DNA of 6,980 bases from Opitutia bacterium (GTDB lineage Bacteria; Verrucomicrobiota; Verrucomicrobiia; Opitutales; Opitutaceae). The number at the start of each line of letters is the position of its first letter. Position 1 is the first letter of the stretch. The DNA is taken from positions 1-6,980 of the forward strand of contig PMKA01000387.1 of NCBI GenBank assembly GCA_003157575.1, in the 5' to 3' direction. This document shows, piece after piece, positions 5,755 to 6,980 of the stretch. The notes under the pieces are model-generated. The model was not told where the DNA came from. It saw nothing but the letters and a program-made list of their open reading frames with translations, and searched no databases. Both the position numbers and the translations under genes were made by a program.

Positions 5755-6510
5755 ATGCCCCAACGCCGTCAACTTCGCGCGTTCGACCTGAAGCAGATTG
5801 AAGGTCTGGGCGGGCTCATTGGCGTCGACGAAGCCGGGCGCGGAGCGCTGGCCGGTCCGGTTGTCGCCGGCGCGGTGCTTGTGACCAAGGAGTTTCTCGA
5901 AGGGCACTGGGCGGTCACGCGCGGCGGGCGCGTGAACGACTCAAAGCAGCTTACGCCCGAGCAGCGCGCCGAGATCTTCGCCGACATCGAGCAGCTGATG
6001 CTGGAGGGGCGGCTGCACGCGACATTTGGGGAGGCGTCGGTCGACGAGATCGAGACGGCGAACATCCTCGGCGCGACGAAGCTGGCGATGCGCCGGGCGC
6101 TGGAGGGCATCTATCCGGCGTCCGCCTTTGCAAAGCAGGTGGAGCCCGACCTGTTCTCAAGCATGGAGGAGGTGAGGGCGTTCCAGCCGCAGGTCTCGTG
6201 CCGCATCCTGATCGACGGGCTGCCGCTGCGCGGATTTGTGTATCCACACACTGGAGTCGTCAGGGGCGATGCGCGTTCGCTGTGCGTGGCGATGGCGTCG
6301 ATCGTCGCGAAGGTGACGCGGGACCGGATGATGGAGGAGCTGGAGACGCGCTACCCGGGCTACGGTTTTGCCCGCCACAAGGGATACGGGACCGACGAAC
6401 ACCGCGATGCGGTGATCCGGCTCGGCCGCTGTCCGTGCCACCGCGGGTTGTTCCTGCGGAAACTGATGAGGGGCTGGGTGAACCCGGCCCAGCTGGGTCT
6501 GTTCGAATAG
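5755..6510 (+). CDS. rnhB: Ribonuclease HII, with internal insertions and a QLGLF tail
   Basis: RNase HII nicks 5' of ribonucleotides embedded in DNA, starting ribonucleotide excision repair, and also cleaves RNA:DNA hybrids. The protein has 251 residues. The catalytic set is complete: D25-E26 in VDEAGRGALAGPVV, D154 in LIDG and D172 in RGDARS, with NDSKQLT (61-67), SIVAKVTRD (182-190) and the conserved GFARHKGYGT (204-213). It is about 50 residues longer than the E. coli enzyme. From memory of that sequence, the extra length is an insertion of about 25 residues near 121-146, a smaller one near 43-60, and a C-terminal tail. The tail ends NPAQLGLFE, containing a clamp-binding-like pentapeptide. 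ATG 5755 has only a weak GGTGAT upstream, but the domain begins within 25 residues, so no alternative start is needed. It probably shares an operon with rnhC. Confidence 0.96.
   Translation: MPQRRQLRAFDLKQIEGLGGLIGVDEAGRGALAGPVVAGAVLVTKEFLEGHWAVTRGGRVNDSKQLTPEQRAEIFADIEQLMLEGRLHATFGEASVDEIETANILGATKLAMRRALEGIYPASAFAKQVEPDLFSSMEEVRAFQPQVSCRILIDGLPLRGFVYPHTGVVRGDARSLCVAMASIVAKVTRDRMMEELETRYPGYGFARHKGYGTDEHRDAVIRLGRCPCHRGLFLRKLMRGWVNPAQLGLFE
6490..6504 (+). other. Codons for a C-terminal QLGLF, a candidate beta-clamp-binding motif in RNase HII
   Basis: Residues 246-250 of RNase HII read QLGLF, one residue from the end. This fits the bacterial sliding-clamp pentapeptide QL(x)LF found at the ends of several replication and repair proteins. 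Archaeal RNase HII proteins are known to carry a C-terminal PCNA-binding box. The match is seen directly; clamp binding is inferred. Confidence 0.5.
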
Positions 6511-6567
6511 GACTTTGCACATCGGGTTGTCCACGGATCGGTGCAATCACACAGAACGCGTCTGCCC

Positions 6568-6583
6568 AAAATGGCGCAGCCAT
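6568..6583 (-). terminator. Possible weak terminator downstream of guaB
   Basis: On the minus strand ATGGC-TGC-GCCAT (6583-6571) forms a 5-bp hairpin with a 3-nt loop followed by TTT (6570-6568), 40 nt after the guaB stop. The stem and U-tract are both short, so it is a weak candidate. It overlaps the edge of the folded element at 6582-6620. Confidence 0.3.
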
Positions 6584-6620
6584 CCTGCCAGGGGACCTGG
6601 AGGGCGGAGCCCGACAGGAT
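6582..6620 (-). repeat. Nested inverted repeats able to form a three-way junction just after guaB
   Basis: Three perfect stems are nested in 39 nt. The outer stem is ATCCTG/CAGGAT (6582-6587 with 6615-6620). Inside it are CCAGG/CCTGG (6588-6592 with 6596-6600) and GGGC/GCCC (6602-6605 with 6609-6612). Both inner loops are GGA on the plus strand and TCC on the minus strand. On the guaB transcript the fold would begin 2 nt after the stop codon. It may act as a 3' end stabiliser or terminator element, or belong to a dispersed palindromic repeat family. I saw no second copy in the window. Confidence 0.4.
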
Positions 6621-6622
6621 CC

Positions 6623-6980
6623 TCAGACCGGGTTCTTCGTGGAGACCTCGATCACGTCGTGCGGCGCGGCCTCCTTCTGGCCTGCGGCGGTGACGTGCAC
6701 GTAGCGCGCCTTTTTCCTCAGCTGCGTGAGGTCGCGGGCGCCCAAATATCCCATGCCGGACTGAAGACCGCCGATGAGGTCGGCGAGGACATTGTCCACG
6801 GAACCCGACACCTCCTTGAGCGCCTCGATGCCCTCGGCCGAGATCTTCCGCGTGTTGTCATCCTTGTCGTGGCCGTAACGGGCGGCTGATCCTGCCTTCA
6901 TGGCGGCGAGGCTTCCCATCCCGCGGTATTGTTTGTAGAGCTTCCCGTTGATTTCAAGGATCTCGCCGGGCGCCTCGCGG
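6623..6980 (-). CDS. guaB: IMP dehydrogenase, C-terminal part (runs off the right edge)
   Basis: GuaB oxidises IMP to XMP with NAD+, the committed step of GMP synthesis. Only the last 118 codons are present; the 5' end lies beyond the window. The fragment reads [22 protein letters not shown], matching the conserved YRGMGS region of the TIM-barrel enzyme. Next comes ARYGHD, where the Arg-Tyr pair is the flap dyad that activates water in the second half-reaction. Then come EGIEAL and [12 protein letters not shown], and the family's ending [13 protein letters not shown]. The catalytic loop cysteine and the CBS domains would lie in the missing part. The stop is TGA at 6625-6623. The gene converges on rnhB, leaving a 112-nt spacer that holds a possible weak terminator and the nested hairpins. 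Confidence 0.95.
   Translation of the reverse strand, partial: REAPGEILEINGKLYKQYRGMGSLAAMKAGSAARYGHDKDDNTRKISAEGIEALKEVSGSVDNVLADLIGGLQSGMGYLGARDLTQLRKKARYVHVTAAGQKEAAPHDVIEVSTKNPV

Noticed and set aside
4624..5907. 427-codon minus-strand ORF opposite rnhC
   Set aside because: It spans the rnhC-rnhB junction antisense to two motif-complete genes and shows no family features.
6525..6805. 11-nt direct repeat TTGTCCACGGA near 6527 and 6793
   Set aside because: A few matches of this length are expected by chance in 7 kb, and one copy is inside conserved guaB coding sequence.

Overview
This is a GC-rich bacterial chromosomal window (G/C-ending codons dominate the real genes) carrying ordinary housekeeping and accessory genes on both strands. 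I see no IS element, phage gene, CRISPR array, tRNA or rRNA. Two features suggest a Verrucomicrobiota/Opitutales-like bacterium: RNase HIII and RNase HII genes lie in tandem, and several genes have solid domain starts but weak Shine-Dalgarno sequences. This placement is inference from style and gene order, not a search result.

Layout. Positions 1-788 (minus) hold the N-terminal third of a P1B-type heavy-metal ATPase that runs off the left edge. Positions 985-2535 (minus) encode a fusion of a MEMO domain and an AMMECR1 domain, that is, AmmeMemoRadiSam system proteins B and A in one chain, behind a signal-peptide-like leader. A divergent 195-nt spacer separates it from a LOG-type Rossmann-fold gene (2731-3330, plus). 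That gene converges on mutY (minus, 4576 down to about 3385 or 3227). The mutY 3' end appears frameshifted: the open frame runs on into the LOG gene, but codon use and a hairpin between the genes favour an original stop near 3385. Divergent from mutY is rnhC (4636-5646, plus). It is joined by an ATGA overlap to a 32-codon, Met-rich small ORF (5643-5741), followed 13 nt later by rnhB (5755-6510). The window closes with the C-terminal part of guaB (6623-6980, minus), which has a compact foldable element just after its stop codon.

Functional themes. The 3227-6510 block is genome maintenance: MutY removes adenine opposite 8-oxoguanine, RNase HIII and HII remove RNA or ribonucleotides from DNA hybrids, and RNase HII ends in a QLGLF peptide that looks like a sliding-clamp-binding motif. 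The left block pairs a predicted metal-binding MEMO protein with a metal-transport ATPase on the same strand, which may or may not be a functional link. The LOG-family and GuaB genes both handle purine nucleotides but are not obviously co-regulated.

Nothing here is clearly a new multi-gene system. The points most worth a second look are the clamp-like tail on RNase HII, the leader-bearing MEMO-AMMECR1 fusion without a radical SAM partner in view, the mutY frame break, and the coupled small ORF between the two RNase H genes.
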